A stretch of DNA of 61,245 nucleotides from JAFAGX01 sp035622175. GTDB taxonomy: Bacteria; Acidobacteriota; Terriglobia; Terriglobales; Acidobacteriaceae. Location: assembly GCA_035622175.1 (NCBI GenBank), contig DASPVV010000108.1, positions 1 through 61,245 on the forward strand, written 5' to 3'. The notes under the pieces are model-generated. The model did not search any database and had not been told where the DNA came from. It saw nothing but the letters and a program-made list of their open reading frames with translations. Positions 35,153 to 43,961 of this stretch are shown here, piece after piece (the stretch's first letter is position 1; each line of letters opens with the position of its first letter). Made by a program: the position numbers and the translations under genes.

Positions 35153-35742
35153 CGCAACCCATTTTACGTCCATCGGGACAAAGCGGATTCACCCTCATCG
35201 AAGTCATGATTGCCATGGCGATCATGTGCATCGGAATCGTCGCCTTGGTCGCGGTTTTTGGCACGGCTGTCCAGGCGACCCAGAACTCCGAGGAGAACCT
35301 GATCGCACGCGAGAAGGCGTTGCAAGCGCTGGAGAGCGTCTACACCGCGCGCAACACGACGCAGCTCACATTTGCCCAAATTGCCAATGTCGCGAGCGGC
35401 GGCATTTTTACCAATGGGGCTACGCAATTGCTGTGCGCCGGGCCCGACGGTTTGGTCAACACCAGCGATGACGTCAACTGCACCGGCAGCGGTCCCTGCG
35501 CCGCAGGACCCGAATGCGTCGTTCTTCCCGGGCCCGACGGCATTCTGGGCACTCCGGATGACGTGGCGATGAGCCTAGCCAACTTCACCCGCCAGATTCA
35601 GATCAATTCCGTGCTGGAGGCCGACGGCGTTACCCTCAACCCCAACCTGAAGCAGGTCGTCGTGACCATCACTTACACTCGGGGCGGAAGTTCGGTTCCC
35701 ATCACTTACACCGTGAACGCCCTGGTTTCGGCCTTCCGCTAA
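35149..35742 (+). CDS. pilV: PilV/GspI-like minor pilin
   Basis: 197 residues from the ATG at 35149, which overlaps the preceding stop by four bases and has GGAG five bases upstream. The prepilin motif is QSGFTLIEVMIAMAIMCIGI, with the Ala/Met-rich helix typical of PilV. The C-terminal region is beta-rich and contains two near-identical Gly-Pro-Asp-Gly loops (AGPDGLVNTSDDV and PGPDGILGTPDDV). These resemble a duplicated calcium-binding-like Asp loop. It is the second gene of the minor-pilin operon. Confidence 0.82.
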   Translation: MTQPILRPSGQSGFTLIEVMIAMAIMCIGIVALVAVFGTAVQATQNSEENLIAREKALQALESVYTARNTTQLTFAQIANVASGGIFTNGATQLLCAGPDGLVNTSDDVNCTGSGPCAAGPECVVLPGPDGILGTPDDVAMSLANFTRQIQINSVLEADGVTLNPNLKQVVVTITYTRGGSSVPITYTVNALVSAFR

Positions 35743-35759
35743 AGGCCAGGGGACAGAAG

Positions 35760-36872
35760 ATGAGGAAGAGACAAAAACAAAACTCGGCAGTTGGTTTCAC
35801 GATGATCGAATTGATGGTTTCCCTGGCCCTAGGCCTGATCGTAATGGCCGCCATGGCCACCCTGTTCAAGACCGGCATGCAATCCGCCATTCTGGTCACG
35901 CAGCGGGCCGAAACCCAGCAGAACATGCGCGCTGCCGTCGATCTCATGGTGAAAGACATCACCATGGCCGGCGCTGGTCTGCCCACGGGAGGAATCCAGT
36001 TGCCGACCGGAACCGGAAACCTAGGCCTCTCGAAGTTTGGCTGTGACCTGACCGGGACCTGCCATGTCGTAAACAACACCTACCCAACGGGCAACCAAAT
36101 GTACGGCATCATTCCCGGTTATTTGAACGGTGTGGAAGGCGGTTCGACGATCTCGGCCGCACCCTCTGCGGTCAACGACAGCGTTACTGTGATCTACGCC
36201 GACTATAACTTCCCCCTGTGGGAGTACAACGTCACCTTCGCCAGCAGTACGAGCGGAACCAATGTCAATCTCGCGCCGAACTCTGCCTACTCTCCCGCCC
36301 CGCCGGCGATCACCTCCGGGGGAGGAATCAACGTCGGCGATCTAATCATGATCTCGGGTGGAGGTCTGACGGCCGTGGGCGAGGTATACTGCGGCTCACC
36401 TACCGCAACTTCTTGCCTTACCTCGACCGCGATGGAGTTTGCCGGCTCTGACCCGCTGAACATCAATCAGAATGCCGCTGCCTCGGGCAACCTGAAGGCC
36501 ATCGCTGCTCTCGAGGGAACCTCGACCGCGGTCACCGCCTACCGGCTGTTCGCGGTAACTTATTACTTGACCGTGCCCAGCGCCGCTGGCCAGACTCCGC
36601 GCCTGATGCGTCAGGTCAACGGGTTGACCCCGGTGCCTGTCGCGGACGACATCATCAATCTGCAATTCACGTTTGACGTTTTTAACTCCTCGACCAACGT
36701 CCTCGATTCCAATGAGCCTAACCCTATCGGCGAATCCGAATCCCCAAACCTGATCCAGAAAGTCAACCTCGTGGCGATGGGGCAAAGCATCCTCAACCAA
36801 GGCAACTCCCAGAACATGTATTTGGCCACGGACGTTAACGCAGGCAATATGACATTTCGGCAAAGGTATTAG
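35760..36872 (+). CDS. pilW: PilW-like minor pilin
   Basis: 370 residues from the ATG at 35760, with AGGGGA six bases upstream. The prepilin motif is AVGFTMIELMVSLALGLIVM. Downstream, QQNMRAAVDLMVKDITMAGAG is characteristic of PilW, and the C-terminal part contains LMRQVNGLTPVPVADDIINL, also typical. It lies 17 bases after pilV. PilW acts with PilV, PilX and a GspH-like pilin at the pilus tip. Confidence 0.85.
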   Translation: MRKRQKQNSAVGFTMIELMVSLALGLIVMAAMATLFKTGMQSAILVTQRAETQQNMRAAVDLMVKDITMAGAGLPTGGIQLPTGTGNLGLSKFGCDLTGTCHVVNNTYPTGNQMYGIIPGYLNGVEGGSTISAAPSAVNDSVTVIYADYNFPLWEYNVTFASSTSGTNVNLAPNSAYSPAPPAITSGGGINVGDLIMISGGGLTAVGEVYCGSPTATSCLTSTAMEFAGSDPLNINQNAAASGNLKAIAALEGTSTAVTAYRLFAVTYYLTVPSAAGQTPRLMRQVNGLTPVPVADDIINLQFTFDVFNSSTNVLDSNEPNPIGESESPNLIQKVNLVAMGQSILNQGNSQNMYLATDVNAGNMTFRQRY

Positions 36873-36902
36873 TGCTTGGTTCTTGGGGGGAGGAGACCAA
36901 AC

Positions 36903-37046
36903 ATGGGAGTAGGGGAACACATGGGAGTAGGGGAACACATGGGAGTAGGGGAACACATGGGAGTAGGGGAACACATGGGAGTAGGGAAACACATGGGAGT
37001 AGGGAAACACATGGGAGTAAGGAAACACATGGGAGTAGCGAAACAT
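36903..37046 (+). repeat. Eight 18-bp tandem repeats at the start of the PilX-like gene
   Basis: Eight in-phase units begin at 36903, 36921, 36939, 36957, 36975, 36993, 37011 and 37029. The consensus unit is ATGGGAGTAGGGGAACAC, coding Met-Gly-Val-Gly-Glu-His. The first four units keep GGGGAA. The next two read GGGAAA and code Lys for Glu, then AAGGAAA and AGCGAAA follow with Arg and Ala changes, so the copies decay in one direction. Each unit carries a start codon and a G-rich ribosome-binding-like sequence about five bases before the next ATG. Runs of three to four G on the coding strand could also form a G-quadruplex. Confidence 0.95.
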
Positions 37047-39833
37047 AGTTCGCAGGGATATACACTGATCGCGGCGCTGCTGATTCTTGTGCTGCTGTCG
37101 GGGGTGGCGGCGGGCCTGATTTTCCTGGTCGACGATGAAACCAAAATGAGTGGCAATGACCTCGAAGCCAATCTGGCTTACTACGGCGCCGAATCAGGCA
37201 TGGAAAAACTGACCTCGGACCTGGCCAATTTGTACCAGTCCACTCAAAACCCCACAAGCTCTCAGATCCAAGCTCTGGCCAACGATTATCCGAGCTCGGC
37301 CATGGTCGGCGCCATGAACTACACCGAGACGATCACCTACTCCACCAATTCGAACGGCCAGCCGAGCAGCAGCTACAGCACGATCCCTTCGGGCAGCGAA
37401 CAGGGGCTCTACGCCCTCACCGTCCCCATGACCTTGCAAGTCATTGCCTCCCGTCCCGCGGGCGCCACGGTCAATATGACGCGCCAGGTGGAAGTGGCAC
37501 TCATTCCGGTGTTCCAGTTTGGCGTGTTCTGCACCTTTGACTGCGTCTTTATGCCGGGTCCCAATTACAGCTTTGGAGGCCGGGTGCACGCCAACGGGAA
37601 TCTTTTCATGGGCGGCGCAAACAACATGGTCTTCGGCGATCATCTCTCTGCCGCCAAACGGATCATCATGGACCGGTTCGAGAGTAACTACCCTGCTTCA
37701 CCCGACATGGGCGGACATGTGTGGGTCCCCAAGGCGGCGAGCGGGTGCGCCATGCACAGTTTTCCCCCAACCGGCAGCAATTGTGTGGAACTGCCCGACG
37801 TCGGAACCGTCCCTGGCGACGCGAGTTGGAGCGGCGGGATACCGCCAACCGGCGCGGCCAACGGCAGCTTCTCCACCATCGCCGCGGGAACCTTCAATGG
37901 ATACTTGAGCGACGTGACCACCGGTGCCACGGACATTGAGATGAGCTTTGTGCAGAGTAACTGCAACACTAATCCTCCGCCCTGCACCGATCCCATTGCC
38001 ATCATTCGCAAACCTCTAGCCGGGGAAGGCACTAGCGGCTCGCTGCCCACTGCGCGTATGTACAACAAGGCGCAGGTCCGGGTACTGCTGGCCGACACGC
38101 AAGCCGATCTTCATCCGGAACGCGGACTACTCACTGACGGCCAGGACATCCAGTTCTACAGCACCAACAACGCCTCCTACACCGTCCCGCTGACCAGCGG
38201 CACCGGCGTTGAGTACCTTGGCGTGGCCACGGTCGGTTCGAACGGATGGGTCGCTCCTTATCTGAGCAGCGGCGCGAGTGGCTGGACCACTTATCCACTG
38301 CTGGGAGAGGTGACGACCAGCAGCCTGCCAGCCAACGGGCAGGGCGCTTGGATTCGCGTGGAATACCTCAACAACAGCGGCCAATGGACGGGAGTTACGA
38401 CCGAGTGGCTGGGCCTGGGCTTCGGCCGCCAGTTCGGCACCCCGCCCACCGCCCCCTACGGATCCTCGTCCGGGACCAATACGATTAACCCGGAGGCCAT
38501 CCTGATTATGCACCAGTTACGGCCGGGGCTCGCCGCATCGAGCGCCAGCGGCACGAGCTCGACCGGCAGCTGGTATCCCATCAATTTCTACGATGCGCGG
38601 GAAGGCGAAATGCGCGATACCTCGCAGGCGTCAGAGTCCTGCTCGGTCAACGGCATCATGAACGCAACCGAGATCGACGTCGGCAACCTGGCATTGTGGC
38701 TGAAAGGCACCATTGGCAGCAGCGGAGCTAGCGTCAACTACACCAACCAAAACGGCTACGTTTTGTATTTTTCCGATCATCGGGGAATGCTGACCGATCC
38801 TAATGCATCCAACGGAGGACAGACCCCCGCCGGCGTCATCAGCGGCGAGGCCGGACTGGAAGACGTGGTCAACTCCTCGGAGCCGAGCGGGCTTCCCCCT
38901 GATGGTCTACTGGAGGGCGCCACCTATTACAGCTTTTCCCCCGAGGACTCTGATCTGAACGGCAAACTGGACAATTGGGGCGAGGTGAACATCGGCTATG
39001 GCTTTGGTGTGAATACCAACACCAACCCCCTGAATTCCTACGTTCGCGTCTCCAATTGCGGCAGCACCGCGGATCCTGCGAGCTCCACCTCCCCAGGCAT
39101 AGCTTTAGCCAATGCGGTGACCGGGGCGCGTCACGTTCTGAAACTGGTGGATGGCGGCATGAACAGCTCGGGGACAAGCTACCTGCCGATGATGCCGTCC
39201 GGCAGCGGTTGCAGCTTTACCTCGAGCGGTGCCGGCTGCGGCGGCTTCACGGTTGCGTCGGAGAACCCGGTGTACGTCCAAGGAAACTACAATAGCAGCT
39301 CCTCTGACCCGTGGTGGAGCACCGAGACTAGCGCCACGCCGAGCAACAATACACCGCATGCCGCGGCCTCCATTGTGGCAGACGCGGTCACGATATTGTC
39401 GAACAACTGGTCGGACTTTAACAGTCTTGTATATCCCACGGCTGAGGGTAGCCGCGCCGCCTCGACCACGTACTACCGGATGGCAGTGGCTTCCGGCAGT
39501 AACATTGCCTGGCCGGCGCCCGGTTATGGGACCGCCGGGTGGTCCATTGCAACCGGGTGGGTCATTGCCACCGATGGCGGAGAAATCGAATTCCTGCACT
39601 ACTTGGAAGAATGGAATGGCCAAACCATAAACTACTTGGGCTCCCTCGCTAACCTGTGGCACTCGGAGTACGATACGGGCACGTATAAGTGCTGCACCAC
39701 CGTTTACGATCCCGGCACCCGTAATTATGACTTCGACACGCTCTTTCTGAACCCGGCCAACCTGCCGCCGGGCACGCCGATGATGCAGGACGTAGACAAC
39801 CTCAGCTATCATCAGAACTTCACCCCGCAGTAA
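36903..39833 (+). CDS. PilX-like pilus assembly protein with repeat-built leader
   Basis: 976 residues if translation starts at the ATG at 36903, which has a strong GGAGGA eight bases upstream. The first 48 residues are eight MGVGEH-type repeats. The prepilin-like segment follows, SSQGYTLIAALLILVLLSGV, with Gly before Tyr as in processed pilins but no Glu5, as is usual for PilX/GspK-type proteins. The large remainder is beta-rich, Ser/Thr/Gly-rich and presumably periplasmic or extracellular, with Cys pairs such as FCTFDCVF and SNCNTNPPPC. PilX proteins are normally about 200 residues, so this is an oversized version, perhaps taking the place of the absent PilY1 tip adhesin (inference). Any of the eight in-phase ATGs could also serve as a start. 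It ends the operon before an intrinsic terminator. Confidence 0.8.
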   Translation: MGVGEHMGVGEHMGVGEHMGVGEHMGVGKHMGVGKHMGVRKHMGVAKHSSQGYTLIAALLILVLLSGVAAGLIFLVDDETKMSGNDLEANLAYYGAESGMEKLTSDLANLYQSTQNPTSSQIQALANDYPSSAMVGAMNYTETITYSTNSNGQPSSSYSTIPSGSEQGLYALTVPMTLQVIASRPAGATVNMTRQVEVALIPVFQFGVFCTFDCVFMPGPNYSFGGRVHANGNLFMGGANNMVFGDHLSAAKRIIMDRFESNYPASPDMGGHVWVPKAASGCAMHSFPPTGSNCVELPDVGTVPGDASWSGGIPPTGAANGSFSTIAAGTFNGYLSDVTTGATDIEMSFVQSNCNTNPPPCTDPIAIIRKPLAGEGTSGSLPTARMYNKAQVRVLLADTQADLHPERGLLTDGQDIQFYSTNNASYTVPLTSGTGVEYLGVATVGSNGWVAPYLSSGASGWTTYPLLGEVTTSSLPANGQGAWIRVEYLNNSGQWTGVTTEWLGLGFGRQFGTPPTAPYGSSSGTNTINPEAILIMHQLRPGLAASSASGTSSTGSWYPINFYDAREGEMRDTSQASESCSVNGIMNATEIDVGNLALWLKGTIGSSGASVNYTNQNGYVLYFSDHRGMLTDPNASNGGQTPAGVISGEAGLEDVVNSSEPSGLPPDGLLEGATYYSFSPEDSDLNGKLDNWGEVNIGYGFGVNTNTNPLNSYVRVSNCGSTADPASSTSPGIALANAVTGARHVLKLVDGGMNSSGTSYLPMMPSGSGCSFTSSGAGCGGFTVASENPVYVQGNYNSSSSDPWWSTETSATPSNNTPHAAASIVADAVTILSNNWSDFNSLVYPTAEGSRAASTTYYRMAVASGSNIAWPAPGYGTAGWSIATGWVIATDGGEIEFLHYLEEWNGQTINYLGSLANLWHSEYDTGTYKCCTTVYDPGTRNYDFDTLFLNPANLPPGTPMMQDVDNLSYHQNFTPQ

Positions 39834-39852
39834 TGGCATGCACTCAATCCGT

Positions 39853-39886
39853 CGCCCCGGCGCCTTCCGGCAGCCGGGGCGTTTTT
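39853..39886 (+). terminator. Rho-independent terminator of the minor-pilin operon
   Basis: The stem arms CGCCCCGG (39853-39860) and CCGGGGCG (39874-39881) pair perfectly around a 13-base loop and are followed directly by TTTTT. It starts 20 bases after the PilX-like stop codon, in the right orientation. Confidence 0.88.
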
Positions 39887-40369
39887 CTTGGCACACGAAT
39901 TCTTCCGTCGAAGCCGAGACTGCAAGTTCAGAGGCAAGGCTGCGCTACGGCTGAGGAAGCTCGCTTGCAGGATAGGAACAAAACCCTATACCAAATACAT
40001 GCGTTCACGAAGAATAGGCGGCTTTTCGGAACGGCTCCTCAAGGTCGGCCATGAACTCGATCACCCCCCGCCAAAATGAGCGTACATTGGCCGGTCAAAC
40101 TGAACTTCCTTTCGCTTTGTTCCCGAGTCCACTATGTTGCGCGGGAGGCCTGTCAAGGGTCGAAATGAATGCCCTCCGGGCGCCTTTGACTGCCTTTCCG
40201 CGCCGGCTCGAGAAGTGTTGTCAATTTTTGCTCGACCAGGCCGACGACTTCATAGAGGTGACGAAGGTTACTTCCAGCCGAACCCTTCTGTGTAATCGGC
40301 GCGCAAGAATCTCCGCGTACAATCCTTTGCAGCAGGACCTGGGCCGCGCTGACAGATCGCCCCATTGCC
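39887..40369. other. Intergenic region with no recognised gene
   Basis: About 480 bases lie between the pilin-operon terminator and the next plus-strand gene. Small frames occur, but none has a supported start or recognisable product. No RNA gene was seen. Confidence 0.4.
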
Positions 40370-42565
40370 ATGTCAAAAGCCGGAGCAAAGGCCAGGAGTC
40401 GTAAAACAGTATGGATCTACCGTCCAGTGTTGGACTTGGTGGTGGGATGCGGCGCGTGGTCAGTTCCTCTGTTACTACTTGCTTATTTTTCTTCCGCCAG
40501 GAGTACCCTTGCCTGGTCGACCGCTTTCTATGCCCTTGCCCTGTTCCTCAACTATCCGCATTACATGGCGACGATTTACCGCGCCTACCATACGGAGGAA
40601 GATTTCCGAAAATACCGGACTTTCACGGTTCATATCACGCTTCTGCTGGCCCTGACGGTAATCTGGTCGCACTTCTGGCTGCGCGCCCTGCCTTGGATCT
40701 TCACCGTATATCTCACTGCCAGCCCCTGGCATTACAGCGGGCAAAACTACGGCTTGTTCATGATGTTTGCGCGCCGAGCTGGGGCCCGGCCGAGCTCGAG
40801 CGAGCGGCGCGCACTCTATTCCGCATTTCTGATCTCCTACGCAATCTTGTTTCTGAACTTCCACACCGGACCTTCTCTCGATCCGCTTTTCGTCTCGCTC
40901 AAACTTCCTGTGGCGATAAGCTCGCCCGCACAGGTGCTCCTCGCCATTGCATTCCTAGCCTGTTCGGCATTCGGTCTCTACCGGCTTCTGTCGCAGGCTA
41001 GTTTCCGCGACATGATTCCTTCTCTTACGCTTTTCTCCACGCAGTGCGTGTGGTTCCTGGTGCCCATACTGCTTTCCTTGGTAGAACGATTCCGGGTTCC
41101 CCAAAGCCGTTACAGCACCGGCATTCTCGCGGTGATGCACTCGGCACAATATCTATGGATCACGAGTTACTATGCAAAGCGGGAAGCGGCGGCGAGGGAA
41201 GCCCGGACGTGGCAGCCCTTCGTGTATTTCACGATTCTGGTGGTCGGCGGCATTGCCCTATTCATTCCTGGGCCCTGGCTCTCCAGCCTGGTATTTCACT
41301 ACGACTTGACTCGGAGTTTCCTGCTGTTCACCGCGCTGATTAACATCCACCACTTCATCCTCGACGGCGCCATATGGAAGTTGCGGGATGGGCGTATCGC
41401 CGCTCTGTTGGTGAACTCCCCTGCCCAGATCGCCCAGGGCGCAATTGAAGCGGGGAATAAGACGATGTCGATCGTCCGCTGGTTAGCGGGACCGAACCGC
41501 TCCGCCCGAGTTTTGCGAGTAGGAACCGCGGTGGCGCTGCTGGCCTGGGGCTGCGTCGATCAAGTGCATTACTACTTAGGCCTGCACGACGAAAATCTCG
41601 CAGATCTGAAGCGCGCGGCTTCCTTGGCGCCCTACGACACTCCGCTTCAACTGCGCTTGGCACGCCGAGCGCTCGAGGAGGGCTCGCCTGAGGACTCTGT
41701 GGCCGCATGGCAAACCGCGATCCAGGCTGACCACGCCGACCCAGCTCCACGTGACGAATGGTTGCGATACCTTTTGCAGGGGAAACGGTTCGAGGAGGCG
41801 TACCGGCTCACCAGTGACTGGCTCAAGCTTGCCCCCAGGGATGCGACTCTACTGCTCAATCACGGTATCCTCGCCCAGCAGTTTGGACATACCGACGAGG
41901 CCGAGCAAAACTGGCAGAAGGCACTCGTGCTCGACCCATCGCAAGCCCAGGCCGATCTCTTACTCGCGTCTGCACTGGATAAGCAAGGCAAGCCCGAGGT
42001 TGCCGTCGGCCACTACAAAGCTTACCTGGCAAAGACGGCGCAACTGCCAAGATCCAGCCTTCCACCGACAGCCAACCTGATCACCGTCGCGCTGAGGGCG
42101 GCGGACTGCAGTGCGCGGGCCAACCACCTCGATGTGGCATTGCAATTCTACAAAATGGCACGGACTCTGGCCGCCCAAACACAACAGGAGAAATTAGAGA
42201 GCTTCGCCGACATGGCTGAGGCCTCCCTCGACGCTAGGCTCGGCCAAGCCGCACAAGCCTTGCCCCTCTACCAAAGGGCACTACAGCTCGACGCCGAACT
42301 CGACGATCCCCACAGCAGCGGAGTCGATTGGTGCATCTACGCCATGTTCTTGCGCGATTCTGGATTCCCCACCCGCCTGGCCTATGGGAGTGTGCTGAAA
42401 TCCCAGACGCTGCTGTCTTCTGATTCGAATGATTCGAACAGTCCGGAGGCAACGGCTGCTGGCCGAGTCCGCGAGGATTTGGAGCAACGGCTTGGTCCGC
42501 AAGCCTCTCTTATTCTTCGCAACCCCAAGCCACTGTGGCAGGAAGCGCTCGAACTCAAGCCCTGA
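40370..42565 (+). CDS. His-patterned polytopic membrane protein with C-terminal TPR domain
   Basis: 731 residues. The N-terminal ~400 residues contain roughly ten membrane segments. Polar motifs at their ends are rich in His and Asn: LFLNYPHYMATIYRAYH (~residue 65), TASPWHYSGQNYGLFMM (~120), AVMHSAQYLWITSYY (~255) and LINIHHFILDGAIWKLRD (~325). From about 410 to 660 there are at least six TPR-like helical pairs, for example EEAYRLTSDWLKLAPRDATL and EAEQNWQKALVLDPSQAQAD. Regularly placed His residues in a membrane protein suggest a metal or haem centre, as in membrane desaturases or oxidases. The order of motifs does not match a family I can name. It stands as a single gene after the pilin terminator. 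Confidence 0.68.
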   Translation: MSKAGAKARSRKTVWIYRPVLDLVVGCGAWSVPLLLLAYFSSARSTLAWSTAFYALALFLNYPHYMATIYRAYHTEEDFRKYRTFTVHITLLLALTVIWSHFWLRALPWIFTVYLTASPWHYSGQNYGLFMMFARRAGARPSSSERRALYSAFLISYAILFLNFHTGPSLDPLFVSLKLPVAISSPAQVLLAIAFLACSAFGLYRLLSQASFRDMIPSLTLFSTQCVWFLVPILLSLVERFRVPQSRYSTGILAVMHSAQYLWITSYYAKREAAAREARTWQPFVYFTILVVGGIALFIPGPWLSSLVFHYDLTRSFLLFTALINIHHFILDGAIWKLRDGRIAALLVNSPAQIAQGAIEAGNKTMSIVRWLAGPNRSARVLRVGTAVALLAWGCVDQVHYYLGLHDENLADLKRAASLAPYDTPLQLRLARRALEEGSPEDSVAAWQTAIQADHADPAPRDEWLRYLLQGKRFEEAYRLTSDWLKLAPRDATLLLNHGILAQQFGHTDEAEQNWQKALVLDPSQAQADLLLASALDKQGKPEVAVGHYKAYLAKTAQLPRSSLPPTANLITVALRAADCSARANHLDVALQFYKMARTLAAQTQQEKLESFADMAEASLDARLGQAAQALPLYQRALQLDAELDDPHSSGVDWCIYAMFLRDSGFPTRLAYGSVLKSQTLLSSDSNDSNSPEATAAGRVREDLEQRLGPQASLILRNPKPLWQEALELKP

Positions 42566-42737
42566 AACATTCTGTTTCTGACCAGCGGAGAACCATCAGC
42601 GAGGATCCCGGTTCGTCATTGGTCAGTGAACATGGCAATTCTCGACCGGAGTCGGCGATTGAGGGGCTATCCGGGATAGGTCCTAAATCCTTAAGCGCTA
42701 CAAAACTAGACCGCCACTCGCACGAGTCCGGGCACTT

Positions 42738-42945
42738 ACAATTGCGCCCCGTGATGCAAGATCTTGCACACAGCAAGCGGCAGTGCCGATGGACGATAGC
42801 CAAACGGCAGACTTAGAGCTCAGCCAAGCCGACGACGGAACACTGCCTGAAACATGGCTGCCTTTCTTTTTCACGGCGGCGTGGGCCGCCTGGTTCAGTA
42901 CTCGCCGCAGATCCTTGTCCCCCTGGGGTGGGGAACGGCGAAACT
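42738..42945 (-). pseudogene. IS110/IS1111-type transposase remnant
   Basis: On the minus strand the frame ending near 42853 reads GDKDLRRVLNQAAHAAVKKK, a close match to the C-terminal 'L-R-R-x-L-x-Q-A-A-x-A-A-V-K' block of IS110-family transposases. After a frame change it gives MFQAVFRRRLG (their F-Q-x-x-x-R-R-L segment). After another it gives KILHHGAQL (their W-K-I-L-H block near the C-terminus). The order is right, but at least two frameshifts are needed and no terminal repeats or N-terminal DEDD part were found. The rest of the 42566-43256 gap holds nothing recognisable. Confidence 0.55.
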
Positions 42946-43256
42946 GGCGTGCTGCTGACATTGCTAAGTGAGCTGAAAGGTTCGCTTCTTCCGTAATTCC
43001 CTTGGTTGCCGCAGCCTTGCCGTCATCTTCGCCGGTATGGTGATACACCCTTCAAACCCCGTGTTCGGCCGGGGGGGCGAACGTCGCCGCAAGCTTCCTT
43101 GGACCATGGTGGCTGACAGTCGCAGGACATTTCCATCCGCTTGAGCTGACTTTTCTTCCACTTGCCCACTGACTTTTTCTTGAGCTCGAAATGATCTCGA
43201 GGGCATTGCGCGCTTGTGCCCGGTTCCACGAGATTGTCCGCTAGGAGGAATCATCG

Positions 43257-43961
43257 ATGGCCAGTCTGTCAACCCAATTGGAAAACGTTCTCGAACCTGG
43301 CTTTGTGCCTGCCACCCGGATCCAACAGAGCTTGGTTGCTACCCTCGAAAGGAACACTCTCGCCTACCTGGCGGCACGCACGCCCTCCTCGATCAGCTCC
43401 GACCATCTGACCGTGCTCGGATTCGTCTCCCAGTGTTCTGCCGGCATCTGTTACGGACTGGCGCGGTGGCATCCCCGGGCTCTGCTGATTGGAATCCCTT
43501 GTCTGGCGTTGAATTGGCTGGGCGACAGCCTGGACGGCACGCTGGCCCGAGTACGCTGCCAGGAGCGGCCGCGATACGGATTTTATGTCGACCACATCAG
43601 TGACACGATTGCGGCTTTTTTCCTGATGGGAGGACTGGCTGTGTCGGGATATGTACACCCCGCGGTGGCCTTCGGGATGCTTGTGGCCTTCTTGATGCTC
43701 TCGATCGAGGTGTACCTCGCGGCCTACACCTTAGGAGATTTTCAGCTTTCCCACGGAAAATTGGGGCCAACCGAGATTCGTATTCTACTGGCCGTCGGCA
43801 ATCTTGCCCTGCTCCATCATCCCCGAATCGAACTCATGGGAAGACGGATTTTGCTGTTCGATGCGGGCGGGGCGGTAGCGATCGGCGGCATGGCGGCCAT
43901 GCTCCTCGCCGCCGCGGTGAAGCACACTGCCCAACTCTATCGCGAGGAAAGGCTGCGATGA
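43257..43961 (+). CDS. CDP-alcohol phosphotransferase family membrane protein
   Basis: 234 residues from an ATG preceded by AGGAGG nine bases upstream. The family signature D-x2-D-G-x2-A-R...G-x3-D-x3-D is present as GDSLDGTLARVRCQERPRYG followed by FYVDHISD. About six membrane helices surround it (for example IAAFFLMGGLAVSGYV and AVGNLALLHHP). These enzymes swap the CMP of a CDP-linked alcohol for another alcohol to make phospholipids or phospho-diester headgroups; the substrate cannot be told. It overlaps the GtrA gene by four bases (ATGA), suggesting a joint function in lipid or lipid-linked glycan metabolism. Confidence 0.85.
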   Translation: MASLSTQLENVLEPGFVPATRIQQSLVATLERNTLAYLAARTPSSISSDHLTVLGFVSQCSAGICYGLARWHPRALLIGIPCLALNWLGDSLDGTLARVRCQERPRYGFYVDHISDTIAAFFLMGGLAVSGYVHPAVAFGMLVAFLMLSIEVYLAAYTLGDFQLSHGKLGPTEIRILLAVGNLALLHHPRIELMGRRILLFDAGGAVAIGGMAAMLLAAAVKHTAQLYREERLR

